From Oxynema aestuarii AP17 (GTDB lineage: Bacteria > Cyanobacteriota > Cyanobacteriia > Cyanobacteriales > Laspinemataceae), in the NCBI RefSeq assembly GCF_012295525.1, contig NZ_CP051167.1:1984001-2048000 (forward strand): a DNA stretch of 64,000 nucleotides, in the 5' to 3' direction. Both the position numbers and the translations under genes were made by a program. This document shows, one piece after another, positions 1-8,373 of this stretch. Under the pieces are notes generated by a model that was not told the DNA's origin, did no database searches, and saw nothing but the letters and a program-made list of their open reading frames with translations. Each line of letters starts with the position of its first letter. Positions within the stretch are counted from its first letter, which is position 1.

Positions 1-1547
1 AATCTGCCGATTCCGTGGTGGCGGTGGACGACGTAATCGCCGGGACGGAGTTTGTTGGGATCGACTTGGGTAGATTTGGCGCGTCGGCGTTTGCGGATGT
101 AGCTGGGGGTGGCGAGCAGGTGTTGACCGTAGAATTCACGATCGCCGAACAGGGCAATCCGAAAGGCGTCGAGGACGAATCCTTCGATTTCGGCGAGTCC
201 TTTGTAACGCACGGCGATCGGAGTATGCTCGATTTGCAGGCGATCGATCGTGCGGTAATCGCGCGGGTTGGCGACGAATTGGGCGGGACAGTCGTGTTCT
301 TGCAGCAGGGAAACCGATCGCGACGGCTGGGCGGATACGATAAAGATGCCGAAGCGGCGATCGCGTTGTTCGCGGATCGCTGCGGCCATTTTCCCGAATT
401 GGTGCGGCATCACCGGAACCGGGTGGCTGTCGAGATTGTAGGGTTTTTGGACGTCCGGATGGGCGGGTCGGGACTCGGCGAGTTCGCTCAGGTAGAGGCG
501 ATCGAACCCTTCGGTCTGCTCGAAAGTGTCGGCGATCGCCTCGTGGAAGCGCGCCAAGGGCGGATAGCCGGGAATGTCGTGATTTTGGGCGATTTGATAG
601 TGATCTTCGACGATTTGGAACCAGCGATCGCCGTGGGCCTGGCATTGTTGCGGTTCGTCGATCGCCACTAGGGTATCCGGCGCCAGGTAGTCGAGGATCG
701 AGGCGGGGCGATCGAACGCCAACCCCAGCAACCGCCCGATCCCGCGCGCGCCCTCCCCAAAGCGATTCTCGTCGGCAACTTCTACAGGGGCGATCGGCGC
801 GAGTCCGGCGTCGGTCAGTCCCTCCTCGATCGCCGGACGAAAGCTCGTGGGGGTAAGGACGAGGCGATCGATCTTGTCGAGCGATCGTTGGGTGGACGGG
901 TCGAATTCGCGCATCTGTTCGAGGTCGTCGCCGAACCAGTCCAGGCGCACGGGTAATTCCGCCGACACCGGGAAAATATCGACAATATCGCCGCGCCGAC
1001 TCCACTGACCCTCCATTTCGACCAAGGGGACGCGATCGTAACCCAAACGCGCCAGTTTTTCGTCGATCGCCTTTCCCTCGCACGTCGTTCCCGGCGTCAG
1101 CGTCCAGCAGTACGGCGCGAACCGATCCACGGGCGGTAAATGCGGTTGTAGCGCCCTCTGGGTCACCACGATCGCCATCGACGGGCGATCGCCCCCGTCG
1201 AGATCCCCCAGCGCCAGCAAATCCGCCAACACTTGCAACTGTCCCCAGATCGTCTCCGATTCCGGGTCGAAAGGTTCGTAAGGCGACGCCTCGGAAGTCG
1301 GGTAAAAATGCACCGTTTGCCACCCCATCGCCTCCAACTGGGCGGCCCAGCGACTGGCTTCTTCTAAAGTCGCCGTCACCACCACCAGGGGTCTACCCCC
1401 CTCTTGCGCCAGGGTCGATGCAATCAACCCTTTCGGTAAACGTCCGATCCCGTCGAGCTGGATGCAGCGTTGTTGCTCCAATTTTGCGAGCAGTTCCGTC
1501 GCCAGGGGCGATCGTCCGAGAGTGCGGAGAATTGAAGAAAACGCCAT
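1..1547 (-). CDS. mfd: Transcription-repair coupling factor Mfd (5' part, runs off left edge)
   Basis: Mfd is the ATP-dependent translocase that removes RNA polymerase stalled at DNA lesions and recruits UvrA. Reading the minus strand from the ATG at 1547 gives an uninterrupted frame (MAFSSILRTLGRSPLATE...) of about 515 residues to the window edge. It holds the UvrB-like N-terminal domains (FYPTSEASPYEPFDPES, GQWSRRGDIVDIFPV, VRLDWFGDDLEQ). The last residues visible, LRPGDYVVHRHHGIGR, are the start of the CarD-like RNA polymerase interaction domain. The helicase motor and C-terminal domains lie outside the window. The ATG follows an AT-rich gap shared with the divergent CBS protein. The identification rests on recognised family motifs and is firm. 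Confidence 0.93.
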   Translation of the reverse strand, partial: MAFSSILRTLGRSPLATELLAKLEQQRCIQLDGIGRLPKGLIASTLAQEGGRPLVVVTATLEEASRWAAQLEAMGWQTVHFYPTSEASPYEPFDPESETIWGQLQVLADLLALGDLDGGDRPSMAIVVTQRALQPHLPPVDRFAPYCWTLTPGTTCEGKAIDEKLARLGYDRVPLVEMEGQWSRRGDIVDIFPVSAELPVRLDWFGDDLEQMREFDPSTQRSLDKIDRLVLTPTSFRPAIEEGLTDAGLAPIAPVEVADENRFGEGARGIGRLLGLAFDRPASILDYLAPDTLVAIDEPQQCQAHGDRWFQIVEDHYQIAQNHDIPGYPPLARFHEAIADTFEQTEGFDRLYLSELAESRPAHPDVQKPYNLDSHPVPVMPHQFGKMAAAIREQRDRRFGIFIVSAQPSRSVSLLQEHDCPAQFVANPRDYRTIDRLQIEHTPIAVRYKGLAEIEGFVLDAFRIALFGDREFYGQHLLATPSYIRKRRRAKSTQVDPNKLRPGDYVVHRHHGIGR

Positions 1548-1717
1548 GACTTATCCGGTTGCCTCAATCTGTCTGAACCCTTATTTTAAAGGCGAAGCCC
1601 TCGCCAACAAAGCGATCGATCGATTCATCCAGACGCGATGACGAGAAGCGTTCCTTTGGATATTAGGATACAAAGACGATAGGCTAATTACGCCATCAGC
1701 CCCAGGCAATCTCAGAT

Positions 1718-3052
1718 ATGACCTCTATCACCTTGGAAATTTTTGTTATCCTGATCCTCATTCTCGGGAATGGAGTCTTCGCCATGTCCGAGATTGCCAT
1801 TGTCTCGGCCCGCAAAGCCCGCCTCCAGCAATGGGCCAATCAAGGCAATAAAAAAGCCCGCACCGCCTTAGACCTCGCCAACTCCCCCAACCGCTTTCTC
1901 TCCACCATTCAAGTTGGCATTACCTTAATCGGTATCCTCGCCGGAGCCTTTGGGGGCGCCACCCTCGCCGAAAAACTCAACACATCCCTCACCCAAATTC
2001 CTTTAATCGCCCCTTACAGTGGACCGCTTTCCCTCTTACTCGTCGTCGTCAGCATCGCCTATCTCTCCCTGATTTTTGGCGAACTCGTCCCCAAACGACT
2101 CGGACTGACCTATCCCGAAAAAATCGCCACCCTGGTCGCCTCTCCCATGCGGATGCTCGCCACCATCGGCGCCCCGATTATCCACTTGCTCAGTTCTTCC
2201 ACCGAATTGACCATTCGCCTCCTGGGACTCGAAGCATCCGAGGAACCCCTCGTCACCGAAGAAGAAATTAAATTACTGCTCGAACAGGGAACAGAAGCGG
2301 GAACCTTCGAGCAAGAAGAACAAGCCATGGTCGAACGAGTCTTGCGGTTGGACGATCGCCGCGTCCGCCAGTTGATGACCCCGCGACCGGATATCGTCTG
2401 GCTCAATTTAGAAGATTCTGCCGAAGAAAACCGCCACAAAATGACCGCCAGTACCCACACTCGCTTTCCAGTCTGTCAGAGCGTTCTCGACAATGTTTTA
2501 GGGGTCGTTCAAGTCACTGATTTATTATCTTTGAGTCTCAACGGACAGCCGATCGATTTAACCGCCTGTTTGCGTCAACCCCTTTACGTTCCCGAAAGTA
2601 CCCGCGCTTTAAAAGTATTGGAATTGTTCAAACAATCCGGCACTCACATCGCCCTTACGGTGGATGAATACGGAGTGATTCAAGGCTTGGTCACCCTCAA
2701 CGATATTTTAGAGGCGATCGTCGGCGATTTACCTTCCGTAGACGAACCGCGCGACCCGCAAATTACCCGCCGCGAGGACGGTTCCTGGTTGTTAGACGGA
2801 ATGCTTTCTGTAGAGAAGTTTCGGGAACTGTTCGACCTTCAAGAACTCCCCGGCGAACATCGCGGCAATTACCATACTTTAGGCGGTTTTATTATTACTC
2901 ACCTCGGACGCATTCCGATTACCGCCGATCATTTTGATTGGGGAACGCTTCGTTTTGAAGTGATGGATATGGATGGCAATCGAGTCGATAAGGTCTTGGT
3001 GATTCCGATCGCCAAAGAGGAGAAATCTACAGATCTAGAAATTTCAACTTAA
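1718..3052 (+). CDS. CNNM/HlyC-CorC type CBS-domain membrane protein
   Basis: This 444-aa inner membrane protein is of the 'hemolysin' HlyC/CorC/CNNM type, often linked to divalent cation or Mg efflux and resistance. The order is: an N-terminal DUF21/CNNM membrane domain (about residues 1-190, with an N-terminal helix, then ALDLANSPNRFLSTIQVGIT and a GELVPKRLGL segment), a CBS pair (about 205-330, including VMTPRPDIVWL-like RQLMTPRPDIVWLNLE and TVDEYGVIQGLVTLNDILE), and a C-terminal CorC_HlyC domain (about 345-430). Length and order are those of a complete family member. It is a single gene, divergent from mfd. Actual substrate is not shown by sequence. A paralogue lacking the last domain lies at 56813-57955. 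Confidence 0.9.
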   Translation: MTSITLEIFVILILILGNGVFAMSEIAIVSARKARLQQWANQGNKKARTALDLANSPNRFLSTIQVGITLIGILAGAFGGATLAEKLNTSLTQIPLIAPYSGPLSLLLVVVSIAYLSLIFGELVPKRLGLTYPEKIATLVASPMRMLATIGAPIIHLLSSSTELTIRLLGLEASEEPLVTEEEIKLLLEQGTEAGTFEQEEQAMVERVLRLDDRRVRQLMTPRPDIVWLNLEDSAEENRHKMTASTHTRFPVCQSVLDNVLGVVQVTDLLSLSLNGQPIDLTACLRQPLYVPESTRALKVLELFKQSGTHIALTVDEYGVIQGLVTLNDILEAIVGDLPSVDEPRDPQITRREDGSWLLDGMLSVEKFRELFDLQELPGEHRGNYHTLGGFIITHLGRIPITADHFDWGTLRFEVMDMDGNRVDKVLVIPIAKEEKSTDLEIST

Positions 3053-3191
3053 ATCAGCTTAAATTAACTTGAGCTGAACTTGAGCTGAACTTGAGCGATC
3101 GTGTTTTTTGCCTTTTTTTACGCCATCGAAGACCCGAGATTTTCCTCGAATCTTATCGATTGACTCTCCCGTGGATCTCTTCTGATTTTCA

Positions 3192-3950
3192 ATGAATCAT
3201 CTCAACCGCAGTGCTTTAATTGTCGGCGCCAGTCAGGGAATTGGCTTGGGGTTTCTGTACAAATGTCTCGAAACTCCCGAAATTGCTACGATTTTTGCCA
3301 CTTATCGCGATCGCCACTCGGCGGATCGCTTATTCGATTTATCCCGCCAATTTCCCCAAAAATTGACCTGTTTGCAAATGGAGATCGCGGACGAATCGCA
3401 AATTGAAAGGGCGATCGCCCAAATACAGCAATCTACGCCCTATCTACACTTCGTCATCAACTGCGTCGGAATTTTACACGAAGGCGACTTGCAACCGGAA
3501 AAAAGTTTGCGCCAAATTGACTCCGATCGGCTCATCCGCTACTTCCAAGTTAACAGTATCGGCGCGATTTTATTGGCGAAACATTTACTTCCATTGTTTC
3601 AACACGACGATCGCAGTATCTTCGCGACCATTTCCGCTAAAATTGGCAGTATTGGCGACAACCATCTCGGCGGTTGGTACGGATATCGCGCCTCGAAAGC
3701 GGCGTTAAATATGTTGTTGCGAACGGCGGCGATCGAATACCGTCGCAAGCGGTCTAAGGCGATCGTGGTCATGCTGCATCCAGGAACGACAAACACGCGC
3801 TTGTCTCGACCGTTTCAGCGTAATGTTCCTCCGGAAAAGTTATTCTCAATTGAGCGAACTGTATCCCAACTGTGGGAGGTGATGGAAAATTTAGAAGAAC
3901 AGGATAGTGGTGAATTTTTTTCCTGGGATGGAACTCGTTTACCGTGGTAA
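3192..3950 (+). CDS. SDR family oxidoreductase (C-factor-like)
   Basis: A 252-aa short-chain dehydrogenase/reductase. The Rossmann dinucleotide loop GASQGIG is at residues 12-18, an NCVG motif follows in mid-sequence, and the catalytic Tyr-x-x-x-Lys reads YRASK in GYRASKAALNM, with the Ser expected upstream (SAKIGSIGD). The sequence style is that of the 'C-factor'/SniffER-like SDR subgroup. The substrate is unknown and the neighbours do not help: it stands alone between the CBS protein and a repeat-bearing gap. A cytoplasmic NAD(P)-dependent reductase is a safe call; the physiological role is not. Confidence 0.88.
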   Translation: MNHLNRSALIVGASQGIGLGFLYKCLETPEIATIFATYRDRHSADRLFDLSRQFPQKLTCLQMEIADESQIERAIAQIQQSTPYLHFVINCVGILHEGDLQPEKSLRQIDSDRLIRYFQVNSIGAILLAKHLLPLFQHDDRSIFATISAKIGSIGDNHLGGWYGYRASKAALNMLLRTAAIEYRRKRSKAIVVMLHPGTTNTRLSRPFQRNVPPEKLFSIERTVSQLWEVMENLEEQDSGEFFSWDGTRLPW

Positions 3951-4068
3951 TTCTAATCTGGAATCGAGGGATAAATAAGTACCCTGGAGGGATTTGGTGA
4001 CCCAACCCCTACAAGATTTTTATATATTTTCTTTACAGCATTTTCCTCTGCTATATACGACGTTTAGA

Positions 4069-4175
4069 TCCCCCTAAATACCCCTTGAAACGGGGGACTT
4101 TCCTCGTTCCCCGCGAAATCCCCCCTTCGCCCCCCTTTCAAAGGGGGGTTGGGGGGATAGGGGGGACGGCACTAT
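4069..4175. repeat. G/C-tract palindromic intergenic repeat
   Basis: The gap contains alternating C-runs and G-runs that can fold back: a perfect CCCCCCTTT / AAAGGGGGG stem around one base at 4130-4148, flanked by further CCCCT and GGGGGG tracts. Such elements are scattered in intergenic spaces of filamentous cyanobacteria. Nothing coding is seen in 3951-4236. Confidence 0.6.
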
Positions 4176-4236
4176 ACCTCACAAAATCGCCAAGCTCTGT
4201 ATAAACAGTCTCTAAAATCTCAAACCTAAAATCCCT

Positions 4237-5607
4237 TCACCTTCGCCAATTAAACCAAGTTTCTAATAAAGTTTGCCATAAAGATTGACGATCGCGCCGT
4301 TTTTGTTTCCACTGTTGCGCGGTTTGACCTTCAATTCGCGATAAACTCGGCCATATATAGGGTAGGGAGGCGATCGCCTCGACCTTCAATCCCTTTTGCA
4401 TCGCTAACACAAAAGGATGAATCAGTTCGCTGGCTTGACTCCCAACTAAATGCGCGCCGACAATCCGACCATTCCTTGTCACCAAGATTTTACATAAACC
4501 TGTCGGTTCGTCTCGCAGCTTGCCGCCTGGAATATCTTTATAATAGTCTCGCAAGATTTCTAGGTCGTTTCCGTATTGGGTTCGTGCTTGGGGTTGGGTC
4601 AAACCGACGGTCGCGAGTTGGGGTTGGGTAAATAAGACCCGGGGAATCGGGCGATCGCCGATTTTAAAGATCGGTAAAAATAAGGCATTTTTAACGGCAA
4701 TCTTCGCCTCAACTTCGGCGCGATGAGCTTCTCGATACCCTCTATAGCTACTATTTATCGCATAAACTCGCGGGTTACTAGTTTGAAATTTGCGATTAAC
4801 TAGCAACTCTCGATCGGCGAATTCCACGCCGACGCGATCGAGGTTCAAGCCGTCGAAATCCGGTGCGACGCCACAGGTGAGAAGGAGGCGATCGGCGGCG
4901 ATCGCGCGATCGCCGTCCGCCTGTAAGACGATCCCCTCTCTACTTTGCGTAATTTCGCGAATTTGGGTGTCTGTCAGCACTTGAATGCCTGCGGCTTCTA
5001 ACTCGGCTCGAATCAGTTGGGCCGCTTCCGGATCTTCTTCTGCCAAGAGGGCGGGTTCGGGAGTCAGCAACGCGATTTCGATGCCTATTTTGCATAAAAT
5101 CTGCGCGATTTCTAAGCCTTCGCGATCGCTACCGACAATGGCGATCTTGTTCGGGAGGGGACCGTCTCGCAGACGGGCGATCGTTGCTGCACTCAGATAT
5201 TCGGTTTTGACCAATCCGGGAATGGGGGGAATGTGCGATTTGGGGGCGACGGCGAGTAAATAGGTTCGCGAAATCAAGCGCCGCCGTCCGACTTCAAAGG
5301 CGAGTTTGGGTCGCGGAACGAACTGTCCGTTTCCGAAAATGATGTCAACCCCCAAGGTGGCGAGAATTTCGAGGGACGGGGTGGCGACGATCGCCTCGGA
5401 GACGAGGGCGGACCAGTCGAGGCGATCGCTTAAATTGCCGCGATCGCCGCCTAGCAGGCTATCTGGGAACAATCCTGGATAAAAATGCTGTCGGGGGGTC
5501 TCGGGAATCACCAAGCCGATCCGCCCTTTATATCGAACGGCGGTGACGGCTGCCGTAATGGCTGTAGGAGTTCCACCAATAATAACTAAATCGTAGTCGA
5601 GATTCAC
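4237..5607 (-). CDS. FAD/NAD(P)-dependent oxidoreductase, dihydrolipoamide dehydrogenase fold, lacking the redox disulfide
   Basis: This 456-aa protein has the fold of the pyridine nucleotide-disulfide oxidoreductases (mercuric reductase/Lpd group): an N-terminal FAD loop (LVIIGGTPTA, residues 6-15), an NAD(P) Rossmann segment (IAIVGSDREGLEIAQIL, about 155-171), a second FAD motif ending NPRVYAINSS, and a C-terminal dimerisation domain (PRVLFTQPQLATVGLT onward). The C-x4-C redox pair expected near residue 40-50 is absent; this stretch reads VIPETPRQHFYPGLFPDSL. The C-terminal His-Pro-x-x-E catalytic signature is also replaced (YIWPSLSRIE). A thiol-disulfide exchange reaction is therefore unlikely. 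It may be a quinone or other electron-transfer flavoprotein. The ATG at 5607 gives a normal N-terminus. Confidence 0.82.
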   Translation of the reverse strand: MNLDYDLVIIGGTPTAITAAVTAVRYKGRIGLVIPETPRQHFYPGLFPDSLLGGDRGNLSDRLDWSALVSEAIVATPSLEILATLGVDIIFGNGQFVPRPKLAFEVGRRRLISRTYLLAVAPKSHIPPIPGLVKTEYLSAATIARLRDGPLPNKIAIVGSDREGLEIAQILCKIGIEIALLTPEPALLAEEDPEAAQLIRAELEAAGIQVLTDTQIREITQSREGIVLQADGDRAIAADRLLLTCGVAPDFDGLNLDRVGVEFADRELLVNRKFQTSNPRVYAINSSYRGYREAHRAEVEAKIAVKNALFLPIFKIGDRPIPRVLFTQPQLATVGLTQPQARTQYGNDLEILRDYYKDIPGGKLRDEPTGLCKILVTRNGRIVGAHLVGSQASELIHPFVLAMQKGLKVEAIASLPYIWPSLSRIEGQTAQQWKQKRRDRQSLWQTLLETWFNWRR

Positions 5608-5699
5608 GATACAGTAATGTTTAATTTGAGGAGCATTTAAAACTCATAATTAGTAAAATAAGGGGTTGCAATACCGATTTGAGAGGGTCTCAAACCCCG

Positions 5700-6428
5700 T
5701 TAAAGGGTATCGGGATCGATCCCCAGTTCTCGCAACTTCTGCCCTAGGCGATCGGCGCGATCGCGCTCGATTTCGGCGCGTTCGTCCCCGGTTCGCAGGA
5801 TCGTTCCATCCCGGCGACACCAGCGCAACCAAGTTTCTAATTTTCCTTCAAATTCTCCCTCCCAAAGACGCAAACCGAGGTCAATTTCAGCCAACCACGG
5901 CTCTTGTAATTTATGGTAGTGAGTGGCTCCCCGTGCGAAGACCTGTAATTTCTCTTGAGTGAGGAACTGTAACGGGTCGAACACTACGTAATAACCAACT
6001 CCTGCAGATTCGTACAGATTCAATTTATTCCCTAACTCATTCCCGACGGCATTCGAGACAATTTCGATCGCCACTTCCGGGAGTTTGCCAAAATTCCAGG
6101 TGAAATACGAGCGATTTTCTTTTTCGCTCCAATCTTCGGGAATCGCAATCCCAAAACTGAGCAAAACATCGGGAACTAACGGGGGAATTGACTTGCCATA
6201 AAATAACCCGACATTGGCCGCCGCGAGAAAGGGTTGGCGATCGCGCAGATCGCTGTAGAGACTGGCGACGAGTAGGCGCTGCTGTTTCTCGCTGACTAAA
6301 TTATCCACTGGGCAATCGTCCTCAATTTCGATCTGTTCGAGATCGGCTTTGATGAATTCCCACTCGGCGGAATAATCAGTCGCGGTTTTCTCGGAAATGA
6401 CGGGGTTGCGATCGGTCTGACTTGTCAT
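5700..6428 (-). CDS. Uma2 family (DUF820) putative endonuclease
   Basis: A 242-aa protein of the Uma2/DUF820 family, a PD-(D/E)xK nuclease-like fold that is greatly expanded in cyanobacteria. Visible family marks are VPDVLLSFGI (about residues 94-103), LPEVAIEIVSNAVGNELGNKL (the E-x-x-S motif carrying the catalytic acidic residue, about 122-142), YESAGVGYYVVFDP (about 144-157) and the late LGLRLWEGEFEG. The C-terminal tail is charged and looks like a short coiled coil. Biological function of these proteins is unproven. It is a stand-alone gene on the minus strand. Confidence 0.85.
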   Translation of the reverse strand: MTSQTDRNPVISEKTATDYSAEWEFIKADLEQIEIEDDCPVDNLVSEKQQRLLVASLYSDLRDRQPFLAAANVGLFYGKSIPPLVPDVLLSFGIAIPEDWSEKENRSYFTWNFGKLPEVAIEIVSNAVGNELGNKLNLYESAGVGYYVVFDPLQFLTQEKLQVFARGATHYHKLQEPWLAEIDLGLRLWEGEFEGKLETWLRWCRRDGTILRTGDERAEIERDRADRLGQKLRELGIDPDTL

Positions 6429-6542
6429 CAGTTATTCCAGCCAGTGCGTCTTTTTGATTCTATCTAAAAGGAATAGATCGTTGGTTGGTTGTGTCCGTTT
6501 TTAGTTTTTGAACGAGGATCGCGCCTTTGAGAATTTTCCCGT

Positions 6543-7619
6543 TTATTCCATGATTTTTGTTAAGCCTCGCAACAGTTTTTGATTGTCGGATTCGGAACGA
6601 ACGGCAATGCGAAAATAGCGATCGCCTAATTCGGGGAAACTGAGGCAATCGCGGATTAAAATACGGTCGTGTTTGAGGAGTTGTTCTTGCACTTCGCACG
6701 CGGAGCGATCGCAGCGAACTAAGAGAAAATTGGCGGCGCTGGGGTAGGGGTGCAGTGTGGGAATCGCCGTCAATCCGTCGAATAGGTTTTCGCGGGCCTT
6801 TGCTAACCAGGTGAAGGTTTGCGCTTGGAAGGGGCGATCGCCCAACACGGCGCGAGCGCTGGCGGCGGCTAAACTATTGACGGGCCAGGGGTCGCGCCAC
6901 TGCTGCCAGCGTTGCAGGCGATCGGGGTGGGCGATGCAGTAGCCCAAGCGCAAACCGGGAAGGCTGTAAAATTTGGTCAGCGATCGCACGATCGCCAAGT
7001 TGGGGTGAGTTTGAATCAATTCGATCGCGCTTTGTTGGCGTTCTGGAGTCAGAAAGTCCATAAACGCTTCGTCTACGACGACTAAGGCGAAGGAGTCGAG
7101 ATAGGGGAGGAGATCGGTTTGGGAAAATAAGCGCCCGGTGGGGTTGTGGGGATTGTTCAATAATAACCCCATGTTTTGGGGAGCGATCGCCGGATGTTCG
7201 GTCAGTGTGGGGGCGATCGTCCATTGTTCGTCCACGACGGACAAGGGAACGGTCACGACCTGCGCCCCTACGGCGTCGAGCGATCGGCCATAGTCTCCAA
7301 AGGCGGGAGTGAGTAAAACCGTCGCCGCCAGGGCAGACAAGTCCCGAGCGGCCCAGGTCAGCAACTCGGCGGCTCCATTTCCCGGCAAAATCCAGTCCGG
7401 ATCGAGGTCGTGAAAGGCACCGATCGCCGAGCGCAACTCCCGATAGTCTGGATTGGGATACGCCGCGATCGTACTTAACTGGCTTTGGATGGCGGCGATC
7501 GCCGATGCGGGCGGACCCAACGGATTAATACTTGCTGAAAAATCCAGAATAGAGGAAGGGGGACAGCCCGCCAGTGCTGCTGCCCAGGCTAAGTTTCCCC
7601 CGTGTGCAGGTCGTTTCAA
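6543..7619 (-). CDS. cobD: Threonine-phosphate decarboxylase-like PLP enzyme (CobD/HisC family)
   Basis: This 358-aa fold-type I PLP enzyme resembles L-threonine-O-3-phosphate decarboxylase, which supplies (R)-1-aminopropan-2-ol phosphate for the lower loop of cobalamin. It starts MKRPAHGGNLAWAAALAG, and HGGN near the N-terminus plus DFSASINPLGPP are typical of CobD. The PLP Lys is in RSLTKFYSLPGLRLGY (about residues 212-227), preceded by NPHNPTGRL and VVVDEAFMDF. No other cobalamin genes are nearby, so the choice between CobD and a histidinol-phosphate aminotransferase-like paralogue rests on the N-terminal motifs. Confidence 0.8.
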   Translation of the reverse strand: MKRPAHGGNLAWAAALAGCPPSSILDFSASINPLGPPASAIAAIQSQLSTIAAYPNPDYRELRSAIGAFHDLDPDWILPGNGAAELLTWAARDLSALAATVLLTPAFGDYGRSLDAVGAQVVTVPLSVVDEQWTIAPTLTEHPAIAPQNMGLLLNNPHNPTGRLFSQTDLLPYLDSFALVVVDEAFMDFLTPERQQSAIELIQTHPNLAIVRSLTKFYSLPGLRLGYCIAHPDRLQRWQQWRDPWPVNSLAAASARAVLGDRPFQAQTFTWLAKARENLFDGLTAIPTLHPYPSAANFLLVRCDRSACEVQEQLLKHDRILIRDCLSFPELGDRYFRIAVRSESDNQKLLRGLTKIME

Positions 7620-7645
7620 GGATCGACAAACCGTTTAGGTCGCCC

Positions 7646-7924
7646 TTACTTAGGGGCCACCCGTTCTTTGAACAGCTTGCCTGCGGAGAACGCGGGAACC
7701 CTTGTCGCCGGGATTTCCATTTTGTCTCCCGTTTTCGGATTGCGACCTTCGCGCGCTTTCCGCTCGCGCGATTCAAAGGAACCAAAACCGACTAAGGTTA
7801 CTTTGTCGCCGGAGGAAACCGCATCGATGATCGTTTCTAAGGCTGCCGTCAACACGGCATCGGCTTGTTTTTTCGTGACACTCGCCTTGTCGGCAACGGC
7901 ATCAACTAATTCACCTTTATTCAT
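7646..7924 (-). CDS. hup: HU family DNA-binding protein
   Basis: A 92-aa histone-like HU protein. It has the complete family pattern: MNKGELVDAVADKASVTKKQ, VTLVGFGSFESRERKAREGR (beta arm base), NPKTGDKMEIPA (arm tip) and PAFSAGKLFKERV at the end. HU bends and compacts DNA in the nucleoid. The gene sits between pilQ and cobD on the minus strand with its own upstream region (7925-8100). Confidence 0.97.
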   Translation of the reverse strand: MNKGELVDAVADKASVTKKQADAVLTAALETIIDAVSSGDKVTLVGFGSFESRERKAREGRNPKTGDKMEIPATRVPAFSAGKLFKERVAPK

Positions 7925-8237
7925 GCCAATACTCCTTGACTTTTGTTCGGAAAAGTGTTAAGCAACCGCGTCGATCTCGAACGAGAGCGGCGATCGCCTA
8001 GAGATTTTGGGGGATTTTGCCGAATAAATGGCTGAAACTCCCACAGACTCAACTTTTCACTGCATTATTCTAATGTCTGCTAGCCCAATATGGATCGATG
8101 AAACCTTTAATTTATATGGATTTGGGCATTTTTTTTTGTAAAGACTCGGGCCGCCGGGGGCGATCGCCCGGTTGGCGATCGGTTTTTTGTAATGCTAAAC
8201 GTAGCAACACAAAAAATAATGCAATCCTTATCCTTAC
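7925..8237. other. Non-coding gap between pilQ and HU with a GC-rich hairpin
   Basis: No gene is seen. The part next to 7924 is the probable HU promoter. A perfect 8-bp stem CGATCGCC (8161-8168) / GGCGATCG (8174-8181) is followed by six T on the plus strand. There is no plus-strand gene upstream of it, so it is probably a HIP1-derived hairpin rather than a working terminator. Confidence 0.5.
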
Positions 8238-8271
8238 TGAAAAACCCCTGCTATCTGGATAGCAGGGGTTT
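8238..8271 (-). terminator. Intrinsic terminator of the pil operon
   Basis: A perfect 14-bp inverted repeat AAACCCCTGCTATC (8242-8255) / GATAGCAGGGGTTT (8258-8271) with a 2-nt loop. Read on the minus strand the stem is followed by a T-run (complement of GAAAA at 8239-8243). It lies about 100 nt past the pilQ stop codon, as expected for the end of pilMNOQ. Confidence 0.85.
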
Positions 8272-8373
8272 GACTTATGGGTTAGTTTAACATGCCCGGG
8301 CTGGGAAAATCCGTTGAAACGGCGAGAAATTCGGCTAGAACTTATCCCAACTGGTGAATGAGGGGCGATCGTC

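Noticed and set aside
136-1323. 395-aa minus-strand open frame rich in Arg, Gly and Pro
   Set aside because: It is a shifted reading of mfd; the true frame from 1547 shows recognised Mfd motifs and runs off the left edge.
8161-8189. Hairpin with six T on the plus strand, as a terminator
   Set aside because: No plus-strand gene is upstream; the stem is made of HIP1-like sequence. The real pil terminator is at 8238-8271.
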